Source of the DNA: Algoriphagus aquimarinus
GTDB taxonomy: Bacteria; Bacteroidota; Bacteroidia; Cytophagales; Cyclobacteriaceae
Direction: 5' to 3'
Assembly: GCF_900112005.1 (NCBI RefSeq)
Contig: NZ_FOKK01000013.1
Span: 1-64,000 of the forward strand
Length of the DNA stretch: 64,000 nt
This document shows positions 1-8,347 of this stretch, piece after piece. Made by a program: the position numbers and the translations under genes. The notes beneath the pieces were generated by a model, which was given only the letters and a program-made list of their open reading frames with translations, searched no databases and was not told the DNA's origin. Numbering within the stretch: position 1 is the stretch's first letter; each line of letters opens with the position of its first letter.

Positions 1-1
1 T

Positions 2-304
2 CAAGCCTTACTGGAAAAGTATCAAATCAGCTGTAGCATGACAGAAAGCTATGATCCATACCAAAATGCGGTGGCAGAAAGAGTCAACGGAATACTGAAA
101 CATGAATTTATTCTGGGGATCATAATCCATGATTTAGAACTGATGGACAAACTGATAAAAGAGTCTATTTATATTTACAATAATGAAAGACCACATTGGA
201 GTTGTCGGATGGAAACACCAACCAAAATGCACCTGCAAGACAGCATAAAGATTAGAACCTACAAAAAGAAAAATAGCACCGTGTCGAAACCCGATGCTAT
301 CTAA
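2..304 (+). CDS. IS3-family transposase OrfB, C-terminal part
   Basis: The reading frame is open from the left window edge, so the gene is cut by the window and the first ATG at 38 is internal. The translation shows the end of an rve/DDE integrase core: the block DPYQNAVAERVNG contains the third catalytic acidic residue (the Glu of AER) in its usual Asn-x-x-x-Glu-Arg context. It is followed by the typical IS3 ending with YNNERPHWSCRMETP. The protein would cut and join IS ends during transposition. Whether the missing 5' part and orfA are intact cannot be seen. It marks the left side of a rearranged region. Confidence 0.85.
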   Translation, partial: QALLEKYQISCSMTESYDPYQNAVAERVNGILKHEFILGIIIHDLELMDKLIKESIYIYNNERPHWSCRMETPTKMHLQDSIKIRTYKKKNSTVSKPDAI

Positions 305-318
305 ATTATCCTTTAAAA

Positions 319-344
319 CTGTAACGCCTATTCAGGACTAGTCA
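319..344 (+). repeat. Possible right terminal repeat of the IS3-family element
   Basis: After the transposase stop there are only 45 bases before the next gene. The stretch ending in ggactagtca at 335-344 has the short terminal form expected of an IS3-family end, where the outer tip often reads TG...CA. The partner repeat lies outside the window, so this is an inference from position and form only. Confidence 0.3.
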
Positions 345-349
345 CGCAC

Positions 350-691
350 TTATTGTTTTTCCCAAATAGAATCATCCTTTTCATAGCGAAGAGTGCCGTC
401 ATCTTTATATTTGAAAGTCAAATCCATTCCAAATTGATCACTTTCTTCAATCTTGATTTTCTGTCCTTTAATCTTATAGGAGGTTCTAGAAATAATGTCA
501 CCACCAAGTAAAACGTCGGCTACTCCTCCGGCAGAAAGTGTGATAAATCTTCCGCAGCCATACATTGGGTCAGCAACTGAATCGCATCCATCTAGCGTAT
601 TCGCGTAAGTTCCCAAGATTTCTGGTTCGTCTAATTTGTCACAGGAAATAAAAACAAGTGCGACAAGCGCAAATAGGAATAAGTTTTTCAT
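350..691 (-). CDS. Small secreted lipoprotein, function unknown
   Basis: This 113-residue protein starts with a type II signal peptide. The hydrophobic stretch ends in the lipobox FISC, with the modified Cys at residue 17. The residues after the Cys (DKLDEPE) are acidic, as in the lipoprotein export signal that sends Bacteroidota lipoproteins to the cell surface; that destination is an inference. The mature part has two Cys residues around 35-46 and a beta-rich pattern. I do not recognise a family. The stop lies about 6 bases from the presumed IS3 end, so the insertion may have removed whatever once lay downstream. Confidence 0.7.
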   Translation of the reverse strand: MKNLFLFALVALVFISCDKLDEPEILGTYANTLDGCDSVADPMYGCGRFITLSAGGVADVLLGGDIISRTSYKIKGQKIKIEESDQFGMDLTFKYKDDGTLRYEKDDSIWEKQ

Positions 692-795
692 AAAAAAGAA
701 GTTAGGTATAACACATATACGAATGTGAGCTAACGATTGCTACAACGAGGCTAACATTTTCAAAAAATGCTAGTTTAGCGTATGAACAGAAATTC

Positions 796-904
796 ATGAC
801 AAAGAAAGCACTCATCATAGGTTCAGGTATTGCAGGCATTACTTCGGCTATTCGATTGGCAGTAAAAGGGTACCAAGTCGAGGTTTTTGAAGCTAATTCC
901 TATC
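796..904 (+). pseudogene. 5' fragment of a carotenoid desaturase gene (crtI/crtD type)
   Basis: An ATG and 36 codons encode the N-terminal FAD-binding loop GSGIAGI of a phytoene-desaturase-like protein, matching the start of the intact gene at 3039. The match stops abruptly at 904. The frame then runs on into antisense sequence of the neighbouring lipoprotein pseudogene and ends at 999. The first 16 codons differ from the intact gene at nearly every third position, whereas 842-904 is identical to 3088-3150 except for one base. This is a broken gene end, not a functional small protein. Confidence 0.85.
842..904 (+). repeat. 63-bp direct repeat, left copy
   Basis: This block matches 3088-3150 at 62 of 63 positions by direct reading (gca versus gta at one codon). 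Identity begins and ends sharply: the codons just upstream differ at essentially all third positions, and downstream the two copies are unrelated. The two copies flank a segment of about 2.2 kb. Confidence 0.9.
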
Positions 905-1733
905 ATTTATTGCTGCTTCCAGAATATCCAGAGCATTCAGGCGTAAGTTCTACTGTCCGAGTATATTCTTGGCAAGGAATCAAATCCATTGTTTTCTGAC
1001 GGTTTGAACCATTAGTAGACCAATCTGCCAAACCTGAAAGTGCCACCCCTTGAGTGAAAGTAAATACTAACAGTACTCCAGACATATTCTCTGCAGAAAT
1101 GTAGGTAAAAGCGTATGGTTGATTATCTCCTTTATCAACGTACGTGAAACTTTCTCTACATCCACTGCAACTGCCGATTAAGCTATAGGAAACATCTCCT
1201 AGAGTAGCAGGAGCTCCTCCGCCAGTTTCTCTCCACTGATCTATAACTATATCATAAGCTTTCCAACCAATTGGAGGGGACGAGATACTGCAAATTCAAC
1301 ACCGTTCAAAGCTGAATTCTTTAAGCCAAGTTGTAGTAGTTTATCATAGTATTGAAGAGTTGAAGCTCCATTTACGTTCTTTACGAAAGTAAATCGATAC
1401 TCTATCGTAGTCAATGTATTCCATATCCTTACAGATAGCGTTTTGGAATTGTTGGATTGATTTTAGCCACCCCAACTTACAGAAGGGGAAGTAGCTGTTG
1501 CTTCAAAAAGGTCTCCTGAAGTTCCATCAATACAATGTATAGTGCAATCACCACCACCAGACAATATTGCAAAGTTTTCCGTACCATTAGTTCCATGGTT
1601 GAATCCGTTTCGAGCAACAGCCCCTTGGTTAGACAAACGGTCTTCCTTTTCAAAAGTAGCCAGTTGGCTACAGGTTCCTAGAAGCATCGCTGAGATCATC
1701 AATCCGGCGAGTTTTAAATAGAGGTTTTTTCAT
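903..1733 (-). pseudogene. Decayed paralogue of the lipoprotein gene at 1926-2891
   Basis: Reading leftward from the ATG at 1733, the sequence encodes a lipoprotein signal with a Cys-Ser-Gln-Leu-Ala-Thr-Phe start to the mature part, as in the intact neighbour. Three lesions are visible. One extra base near 1714 shifts the frame after seven codons. An in-frame stop lies near 1463. A further frame change occurs between about 1260 and 1290. From about 1260 to 903 a single frame is open again and aligns with the C-terminal half of the intact protein (both have FTY...TPEC or FTY...DPEC). Its stop codon at 903-905 straddles the junction with the desaturase fragment. Confidence 0.8.
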
Positions 1734-1860
1734 AGTTAGTGATTCCGCATGTGGCAGGTATGCTTTTACTCAAGGGAGTATGAATCAATGGATTCATCAA
1801 AGGGGATAAGGAAGTGTAACCTGGTCCTTTTGCTTATCGAGCCGATAGGTAATTATTATT

Positions 1861-1905
1861 AAAAAAAATAAGGCCTGCCAGAATTAATCTGACAGGCCTA
1901 TTTTT
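1861..1905 (-). terminator. Rho-independent terminator of the 1926-2891 lipoprotein gene
   Basis: The stem aggcctgccaga/tctgacaggcct (12 bp with one mismatch, loop attaa) is flanked by an A-rich run on the left. On the minus strand this becomes a T-run after the hairpin. A T-run on the right could allow function in both directions. Confidence 0.8.
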
Positions 1906-1925
1906 AAGATTCCAGGTTAAAAAGG

Positions 1926-2891
1926 TTATTTTTTCCCAGGACAATTTGTGTTAAGTATGTTGATATTATCAGAATTTAGGTATTTCTTGGATACTTCATT
2001 TACCTTGAAATCTGTCCAAAGCAATGCAAATCCTGCATTATTCTGAGCACACTCCGGATCAAAAGTGATGCTGAAAGTGATTCCATCTGCTGGAACATTT
2101 CCAGTCCAGCTCAATACAGTTGGAGATCCTTTAGCTTTTCCTTTGTTTGCTATGATACCTGGTGTTGAAGATGAGAAGCCTTTGATATGCGGACTAGTCC
2201 ATTTTAACGTAACACCAGTAAGTGCCTCACAAGGGATATAGGTGAAGTCGTAGGTAAATCCAGCCACTTGATTATAGTAGAACTCTTCCACTTCGCAGTC
2301 CTCATTCGTTCCATCGTCACCATCATCACATACCGCAAGTAGGGTATATGAAGTGGTAAATGATAACGAATGTTGGCTGTTGCGGTACACAGTGATGGTT
2401 CTTTCTACTTCATCACAGGGCTCCCAATCCTCTTCCAATGGGATGGTAACCGTAATCGTACTACTCTTACTCACAGGTATAATATCCCCTCCATCAATGG
2501 AATATCCAACCAAATTAGGATCCTTGCCATTGTTGTTTTTGTAAGAGTCAAAAGAGTAAACCAGCTCTCCAGCCACATTTTGATAATACTCTAAATAAAC
2601 GCCCCCTAAGCCTGGCGCATTCCAACTTTTGTCATCGGTTTTATAGTAGTAATTACTTGAAGACACACAATAGGTTTCTTCATTTGTGCAATCAGCACTA
2701 CCATACAGCATTCGAGCATTGGAGCTTGGGTCAAATCCAAAGCCACTTGTAAAAGTGGATGGATCCATTATACTAGCAGCCTCTTGGTTAGTCAAAAGGT
2801 CTTCATTTTCAAAAGTAGCCAGTTGGCTACAGGCCCCTAGGAGCATCGCTGAGATCACCAATCCCGCGAGTTTAAATAGTTGTTTTTCCAT
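1926..2891 (-). CDS. Large secreted lipoprotein, function unknown
   Basis: This 321-residue protein has a type II signal peptide with lipobox LGAC (Cys 21). The mature region is rich in Tyr, Ser, Thr and Asp and contains repeated Cys pairs, for example in the CTNEETYC segment and around 190-200. It looks like a beta-sandwich surface or adhesin-like protein. I recognise no named family. It is the intact member of a local pair; the decayed copy at 903-1733 lies just downstream. By eye the first 110 bases of the two copies are about 85% identical, so the duplication is not very recent. It is divergently arranged with the desaturase gene at 3039. Confidence 0.75.
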   Translation of the reverse strand: MEKQLFKLAGLVISAMLLGACSQLATFENEDLLTNQEAASIMDPSTFTSGFGFDPSSNARMLYGSADCTNEETYCVSSSNYYYKTDDKSWNAPGLGGVYLEYYQNVAGELVYSFDSYKNNNGKDPNLVGYSIDGGDIIPVSKSSTITVTIPLEEDWEPCDEVERTITVYRNSQHSLSFTTSYTLLAVCDDGDDGTNEDCEVEEFYYNQVAGFTYDFTYIPCEALTGVTLKWTSPHIKGFSSSTPGIIANKGKAKGSPTVLSWTGNVPADGITFSITFDPECAQNNAGFALLWTDFKVNEVSKKYLNSDNINILNTNCPGKK

Positions 2892-3038
2892 AGTTATTTT
2901 TAGAAAAATTTGTACTGAAAATAATTGTTTTTTACATACAATAAAAACGTTTTTAAATAAATTTTAAATTTATTTTCTCCTCTGGTAATACAAATTTAAG
3001 AGCTCTAACTTGCAGATATATATATAGTTAAGTCAAGA
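2892..3038. promoter_or_regulatory. Divergent intergenic region with a perfect AT-only inverted repeat
   Basis: This stretch separates the lipoprotein gene (minus) from the desaturase gene (plus) and must hold both promoters. It contains a perfect inverted repeat with 10-base arms, aaataaattt and aaatttattt, centred on base 2965 (2955-2975). No confident promoter pair was found. Sequences this AT-rich can form palindromes by chance, so an operator role is only a possibility. Confidence 0.35.
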
Positions 3039-4508
3039 ATGATAAAAAGAAAGGTTTTAATTGTAGGGTCCGGGATAGCGGGAATGGCTTCGGCTATTCG
3101 ATTGGTAGTAAAAGGGTACCAAGTCGAGGTTTTTGAAGCTAATTCCTATCCTGGAGGAAAGCTCTCAGAAATCCAAATTGGAGATTATCGCTTTGATGCT
3201 GGACCATCTCTTTTCACGCTTCCCGAACAAGTAGATGAGCTTTTTCGCTTAGCGGGAAAAGATCCGAAGGATTACTTCGAGTATGACAAGCTGAATGTCG
3301 CCTGCAAATATTTTTGGGAAGACGGAACCAGATTAAATGCATATGCTGATCTTGATCTTTTTGCTGAAGAAGTTCAAAGTAAGCTTGGAGAACCTGCAAC
3401 AACTATCCGAAAAGCTCTGCGGCAATCCGCTTTTATATATGATAGCCTAGCACCACTCTTTATGAACCGCTCACTTCATAAGCTAGACACTTGGACAAAT
3501 CCTCATGCGCTAAAATCCTATCTGAGGATGGGAAAGCTTGGGATTTTCTCTACCATGGACGAAGCAAATCAGAAGCAATTCACTCATCCAAAGTTGGTAC
3601 AACTCTTCAATCGCTACGCGACTTACAATGGTTCAAATCCTTTTGAGACTCCAGCTACTCTCAATATCATTCCTCATCTGGAATTTAATATTGGCGCATT
3701 TTTCCCTAAAAAAGGCATGCATGACATCACGCAGAGCTTGTTCAAACTGTCAGAAGAACTTGGGGTGACTTATCATTTTGGGCAGAAAGTCGATAAGGTC
3801 TTAGTAGAAAATGGAAAAGCGAAAGGCTTACGAGTTAAAGGTCAAGATCACTATGCTGACCTCGTGGTGAACAATATGGATATGGTCAATGCCTATAAGA
3901 CCATCCTCAAAGATCAGAAGCAGCCCAAGCTTTTACTCAACCAACCCAAATCGAGTTCTGCGCTGATTTTCTATTGGGGAATCAAGCGTGACTTTCCTGA
4001 GCTGGATCTTCACAATATTTTCTTTACTGACAATTACCCCTTGGAATTTGAGCATATTTTCAAGAAAGGAACCATTTATGATGATCCTACTATCTATGTA
4101 AATATAACCTCTACTCATAAATCTGACGATGCTCCAGCGGGATGCATGAATTGGTTTACGATGATCAATGTGCCCAATAACCAAGGGCAAGATTGGGATC
4201 AGATGATTACAGAAGCAAAAAGGAATATCATACATAAGCTGAATAGAATTCTCAAAACTGATGTAGAACCCTTGATTGAAGCAGAGGAAATTCTAGATCC
4301 TCGAACGATAGAGTCCAAGACTTCTTCAGCTCAAGGTGCCCTATATGGTAATAGTTCAAACAATAAGTTTGCAGCTTTTCTACGTCATGCAAACTATTCC
4401 TCCTCGATAAAAAGTCTCTACTTCTGTGGCGGATCTGTGCACCCTGGAGGAGGGATTCCTCTTTGCTTACTTTCAGCGAAAATTATGAGTGAAATGATTG
4501 AAGAATAA
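3039..4508 (+). CDS. Carotenoid desaturase, CrtI/CrtD family
   Basis: This 489-residue FAD-dependent desaturase is of the phytoene-desaturase family, which introduces double bonds into carotenoids at the membrane. The dinucleotide-binding loop GSGIAG sits at residues 10-15. The C-terminal FAD motif is GGSVHPGGGIPL near 465-476. Length is normal for the family. The central block AFFPKKGMHDI fits the CrtD-like branch (1-hydroxycarotenoid 3,4-desaturase) common in this phylum, but substrate cannot be fixed from sequence alone. No other carotenoid gene is nearby. Codons 18-37 lie in the 63-bp repeat shared with the broken copy at 796, so the first 17 codons and the promoter may come from a different source than the rest. 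Confidence 0.85.
   Translation: MIKRKVLIVGSGIAGMASAIRLVVKGYQVEVFEANSYPGGKLSEIQIGDYRFDAGPSLFTLPEQVDELFRLAGKDPKDYFEYDKLNVACKYFWEDGTRLNAYADLDLFAEEVQSKLGEPATTIRKALRQSAFIYDSLAPLFMNRSLHKLDTWTNPHALKSYLRMGKLGIFSTMDEANQKQFTHPKLVQLFNRYATYNGSNPFETPATLNIIPHLEFNIGAFFPKKGMHDITQSLFKLSEELGVTYHFGQKVDKVLVENGKAKGLRVKGQDHYADLVVNNMDMVNAYKTILKDQKQPKLLLNQPKSSSALIFYWGIKRDFPELDLHNIFFTDNYPLEFEHIFKKGTIYDDPTIYVNITSTHKSDDAPAGCMNWFTMINVPNNQGQDWDQMITEAKRNIIHKLNRILKTDVEPLIEAEEILDPRTIESKTSSAQGALYGNSSNNKFAAFLRHANYSSSIKSLYFCGGSVHPGGGIPLCLLSAKIMSEMIEE
3088..3150 (+). repeat. 63-bp direct repeat, right copy, inside the desaturase gene
   Basis: This is the partner of 842-904, with one mismatch. The repeat starts at codon 17/18 of the intact desaturase gene and ends in codon 38, exactly where the broken copy loses its homology. 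Confidence 0.9.
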
Positions 4509-4646
4509 ACAGTAGTGATCAGTAGTCAGTCTCAGTTTTCAGATGTTATTCGCAGTATGGCCCAAGTCGTGAAACTTGAACTAACGCATCCTCATAATAA
4601 AGGCACCAAATGTGACTAATTACTGTCACTGACCACTCACCTCCCC
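4509..4646. repeat. Intergenic tract of short CAGT/ACTG repeats
   Basis: The stretch begins immediately after the desaturase stop. It opens with repeated CAGT units (4511-4543) and closes with ACTG/CACT units near 4622-4640, giving it a loose inverted-repeat form. Positions 4518-4543 match the reverse complement of 38755-38780 at 22 of 26 bases, so it belongs to the same dispersed repeat family as the element after recX. No gene was seen in it. Confidence 0.6.
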
Positions 4647-5120
4647 CTACTCATGATGATAAGGCTCGTTTCTTAAAATAGTGAAAGCTCTATACAACTG
4701 CTCTATAAAAAACGGTCGGATCATCTGATGAGAAAAAGTCATTTTTGAAATAGATATTTTGCCATTTGCTCGGGCATAAACTTCTTCCGAAAACCCATAA
4801 GGTCCCCCGATCACGAAAATCAATTGCTTCAATCCTGAATTCATCTTCTTTTGTATATAACTAGAAAAATCGACAGAACTGTAACTTTTCCCACGCTCAT
4901 CCAACAAAATCAGCTCATCTGAAGCAATCACTTTCTTCAAAATCAATTCTCCTTCTTTTTGCTTTTGAATGGTTTCCGAAAGCGATTTGGTGTTTTTCAG
5001 ATCGGGTATAATCTCCAATTCAAACTTGATATAAAAGTTTAATCTTTTCGCATACTCCTCTATAAGTTCCACAATTGCCTTATTGTCGGTTTTGCCGATT
5101 GCGATCAATTTGATAGTCAT
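4647..5120 (-). CDS. rlmH: 23S rRNA (pseudouridine-1915 N3)-methyltransferase RlmH
   Basis: This is a SPOUT-class, SAM-dependent methyltransferase of 157 residues, the usual length. It methylates pseudouridine 1915 in helix 69 of 23S rRNA in assembled ribosomes. The trefoil-knot SAM site IGGPYGF is at 104-110. The conserved tail (SKMTFSHQMIRPFFIEQLYRA, ending in YHHE) is present. The ATG at 5120 was chosen; a TTG two codons upstream would add only two residues absent from typical family members. The gene is divergent from the tricorn-like protease gene and convergent with the desaturase gene. Confidence 0.96.
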   Translation of the reverse strand: MTIKLIAIGKTDNKAIVELIEEYAKRLNFYIKFELEIIPDLKNTKSLSETIQKQKEGELILKKVIASDELILLDERGKSYSSVDFSSYIQKKMNSGLKQLIFVIGGPYGFSEEVYARANGKISISKMTFSHQMIRPFFIEQLYRAFTILRNEPYHHE

Positions 5121-5216
5121 ACCCAAATTTAAGAATTACCAATTAGAATCTTTCAGCTTTCTAATGTGACCGATTAGGCTTATTTTCCTATTTGTAAATG
5201 TAAATTTCCTCAACTC

Positions 5217-8200
5217 ATGAAGCATATCACTCTTCTTTTTGCGCTTATTTTAAGTTGCTCTTTTGCTTTTTCTCAAGAGAATTCACCATACTTTCTTTCC
5301 GATCCGACACTTACTCCAGACGGTGAAACAATAATCTTCAGCTATGAAGGTGATCTATGGAAAGTTCCTACTGCTGGTGGGCAATCGACTAGACTTACTG
5401 CCATGGAAGGAATGGAAAGCAAACCTTCCGTATCACCAGATGGCAAATGGATAGCTTTTTCGGCCGAGCAATTTGGCAATACCGATGTGTTTTTGATGCC
5501 TATAAATGGTGGAGAAATTCGTCAGTTAACCTTCCATGAGGCAGCAGATGAGGTAGAATCGTGGAGCTGGGAAAGCGACAAAATTTATTTCACCTCAGAT
5601 CGATACAATAGATTCTCAGCTTACGAAATTGATTTGGCAGGCTCCACTCCTAATCGGCTTTTTCCCCACTACTTCAATACTATTCACAATACCGTAGTCC
5701 ATCCTAAAACAGGTGAGATCTACTTTAATGAAACTTGGGAAAGCAAAAACTTTGCACATCGCAAGCGCTACAAAGGCGAATACAATCCCGATATCAAATC
5801 TTACAATCCTACCACCAAAGCATATTCACAATACACAGATTATGAAGGCAAGGACTTCGGCGCTACGATAGATGCGAATGGTTCCGTTTTTTTCATGTCT
5901 GATGAAGCCAATGGAGAGTATAATCTCTATACGTTCAAGGGAAAGACAAAAACACAACTAACCGATTTCCCAACCTCTATCATGTGGCCAAAAGTGAGTG
6001 CTAACGGTAAGAAAGTAGTCTTTAGAAAAGACTATCAGGTTTTTGTCTACGATGTAGCATCTGGACAAACTACCAAGCCTGAGATCAGTGTTTTTCAAAA
6101 TCAGACCTTAGACAAGCAAATATCCAGAAAGGTAGATGGAAATATGAGCTATTTTGATGTTTCGCCAGATGGAGAAAAAATGGCTTTTGTGTCTCGAGGT
6201 GTATTATTCATCTCAGATGTAAAAGGAAAATTTGTCAAGCAAATCCCCACCGACCCAAAGGAAGCTGTGGAAGAGGTGAAGTGGTTGGCAGATAACAAAA
6301 CCTTGTTGTATTCACGCACAGTGAAAGGTTACCATAATTGGTTTACGATTTCGGCTCAGAATTCTGGTAAGGAAAAGCAGTTGACAGATGATAAAGACAA
6401 GAACAGAGAATTGACGCTGAACAAAGATCGTAGTCTAGGAGTCTATGTGAGCGGAAGAAATGAAATCCGTGAGATAGACCTGAAAACATTGGAAAGTAAG
6501 ACGCTTGTGGAAGATGAGCTTTGGGGACTATATACACCAAAAGCTTTTTTCTCACCAGATGACCAATACATTGTATTTTCTCCAATCCGCAATTTCGAGC
6601 GTGAAATAATGATCTACGACAGATCATCTAAGAAAACGCTGAACCTTACTGAGACTTTGGTGACAGAGACAAGCCCAGTTTGGTCGGCAGATGGCAAATA
6701 CATTTATTTCATCACGGACCGCATCCATGCTAGCTATCCATTCGGGACTACCGATGCGCATCTCTACCGAATGAAGTTGGACAAATTTGCTGAGCTCTTT
6801 AAATCAGATAAAGTGGAAGAGCTTTTCGTAGAAAAATCAAAAGATGAGAAGGAGAAAAAACCAGAAGTAAAAGTAAAAGTGACTGCAGGGGATTTCATGG
6901 ATAGACTGGAGCAAATCGGACCATCTTTCGGTCAGCAGTCATCTCCTTACATTTTTCAAAAGGATGGGAAAACTCATGTTTTCTATATTTCCAATCACGA
7001 TGAAGGAACTCCAAAATTGTGGAAAACTACCCTAGAAGATTTCGAGAAGTCTAAAACCGAAAACGTAAGCGATCAGCGAATGGGCGGATACGACATCGTA
7101 GAAGCAAAAGATAAGCTCTACCTCCTAGCCGGTGGAAAAGTAAGTACGCTGGATCCAAACTCGAACAAAACGGAAGAGATCAAGGTATCAGAATCCTTTG
7201 CTAAAAATCTGCGAAATGAATTTGAGCAGATGTACTATGAAGCTTGGGCAGGTATGGAGCAAAACTTCTACGACGGTGATTTCCACGGACAAAACTGGCC
7301 AGAACTCAGGGATCGTTATGCTAAATTTTTGCCATATGTACGTAGTCGTGAGAATCTTCGTGAGATTCTGAATGACATGCTTGGTGAGCTGAATACCTCA
7401 CACTTTGGTTTTTCTTCTAATGGTACTGAGGAGGAAATCTACTTGGGAAGTAAGACAATGGTCACTGGAGTGGTCTTCAAAGAAGACGCGCCATTTGTTG
7501 TGGATAAAGTTCTCAAGGATAGCCCGGTTGACTTGGAACCTCAACCAATTTTGCCTGGCGATGAATTGATCGCAGTGAATGGTGTACCTGTGGATAAGTC
7601 CAAGAATCGGGAGACATATTTTATCGCACCGACTATCGCTGAAGAGCTCGAACTTACTTTCACTAGAAAGGGGCAAACTATCAAAGTGAAGTTACATCCT
7701 ACTTCCTATGGAGAGATGAAAACCTGGCTATATGATGAATGGATGGACGAGAATGAAGCCTATGTCAATGAGCAAACTGAGAACCGTATTTCCTACGTGC
7801 ACATGAAGAACATGAGTGGTGGCGAGCTTGAGCATTTCCTACAATACATGGTTTCTAATAAGGCAAATCGTGACGGCTTGATACTTGATCTTCGATACAA
7901 TACCGGTGGAAATGTCCATGACGAAGTATTGAAATTCCTAAGCCAGAAAAGCTATCTACAATGGAAATACCGAGACGGAGCGCTGACTAATCAACCCAAC
8001 TTCTCTCCTTCCGATAAGCCGATTGTACTTCTGATCAATGAACAATCTCTCTCAGATGCAGAGATGACTGCCGCTGGCTTTAAAGAGCTGGGGCTAGGAA
8101 CTATCATCGGCACGGAAACTTATCGTTGGATTATTTTCACTTCCGGACAAGGCCTGGTAGACGGATCTTTCTACAGACTTCCAGCTTGGGGATGCTACAC

Positions 8201-8336
8201 ACTAGATGGCAAGAATCTAGAAAAAGATGGAGTAGAGCCAGATATCCGAGTGGAAGAAGGATTTGTAGACCGGCTTGAGGGAAACCAAAAGCAACTGGAT
8301 AAAGCAATTGAGGTAATCATGGGGAAAGTAAAATAA
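5217..8336 (+). CDS. Tricorn-like S41-family peptidase with WD40-like propeller
   Basis: This 1039-residue exported protease has a signal peptide ending near SFAFSQ. The first ~600 residues are TolB/PD40-type beta-propeller repeats (for example LTPDGE, VSPDGKW, WSADGKY), which gate substrate entry in tricorn proteases. A PDZ-like domain follows at about 745-830 and a C-terminal S41 serine protease domain comes last. Visible catalytic candidates are His 729 in ELNTSHFGF and Ser 946 in SLSDAEM, the expected spacing for tricorn. It likely degrades peptides in the periplasm. A Lys/Glu-rich linker near 545-565 separates the propellers from the protease half. The next gene starts 12 bases downstream. 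Confidence 0.9.
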   Translation: MKHITLLFALILSCSFAFSQENSPYFLSDPTLTPDGETIIFSYEGDLWKVPTAGGQSTRLTAMEGMESKPSVSPDGKWIAFSAEQFGNTDVFLMPINGGEIRQLTFHEAADEVESWSWESDKIYFTSDRYNRFSAYEIDLAGSTPNRLFPHYFNTIHNTVVHPKTGEIYFNETWESKNFAHRKRYKGEYNPDIKSYNPTTKAYSQYTDYEGKDFGATIDANGSVFFMSDEANGEYNLYTFKGKTKTQLTDFPTSIMWPKVSANGKKVVFRKDYQVFVYDVASGQTTKPEISVFQNQTLDKQISRKVDGNMSYFDVSPDGEKMAFVSRGVLFISDVKGKFVKQIPTDPKEAVEEVKWLADNKTLLYSRTVKGYHNWFTISAQNSGKEKQLTDDKDKNRELTLNKDRSLGVYVSGRNEIREIDLKTLESKTLVEDELWGLYTPKAFFSPDDQYIVFSPIRNFEREIMIYDRSSKKTLNLTETLVTETSPVWSADGKYIYFITDRIHASYPFGTTDAHLYRMKLDKFAELFKSDKVEELFVEKSKDEKEKKPEVKVKVTAGDFMDRLEQIGPSFGQQSSPYIFQKDGKTHVFYISNHDEGTPKLWKTTLEDFEKSKTENVSDQRMGGYDIVEAKDKLYLLAGGKVSTLDPNSNKTEEIKVSESFAKNLRNEFEQMYYEAWAGMEQNFYDGDFHGQNWPELRDRYAKFLPYVRSRENLREILNDMLGELNTSHFGFSSNGTEEEIYLGSKTMVTGVVFKEDAPFVVDKVLKDSPVDLEPQPILPGDELIAVNGVPVDKSKNRETYFIAPTIAEELELTFTRKGQTIKVKLHPTSYGEMKTWLYDEWMDENEAYVNEQTENRISYVHMKNMSGGELEHFLQYMVSNKANRDGLILDLRYNTGGNVHDEVLKFLSQKSYLQWKYRDGALTNQPNFSPSDKPIVLLINEQSLSDAEMTAAGFKELGLGTIIGTETYRWIIFTSGQGLVDGSFYRLPAWGCYTLDGKNLEKDGVEPDIRVEEGFVDRLEGNQKQLDKAIEVIMGKVK

Positions 8337-8347
8337 CACAAATAAAA

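Noticed and set aside
796..999. A 67-residue FAD-binding small protein
   Set aside because: The first 36 residues are the start of a desaturase, and the rest is antisense lipoprotein sequence, so it is a fusion by rearrangement rather than a gene.
903..1085. A 60-residue minus-strand protein
   Set aside because: It is the tail of the decayed lipoprotein gene; the same frame is open further to the right to about 1260 and aligns with the C-terminal half of the intact paralogue.
5124..5131. TAnnTTTG box (taaatttg on the minus strand) just upstream of rlmH
   Set aside because: It ends 3 bases from the ATG at 5120, so transcription would start inside the gene, and no -33 element is present. The motif is expected to occur several times by chance in AT-rich gaps.
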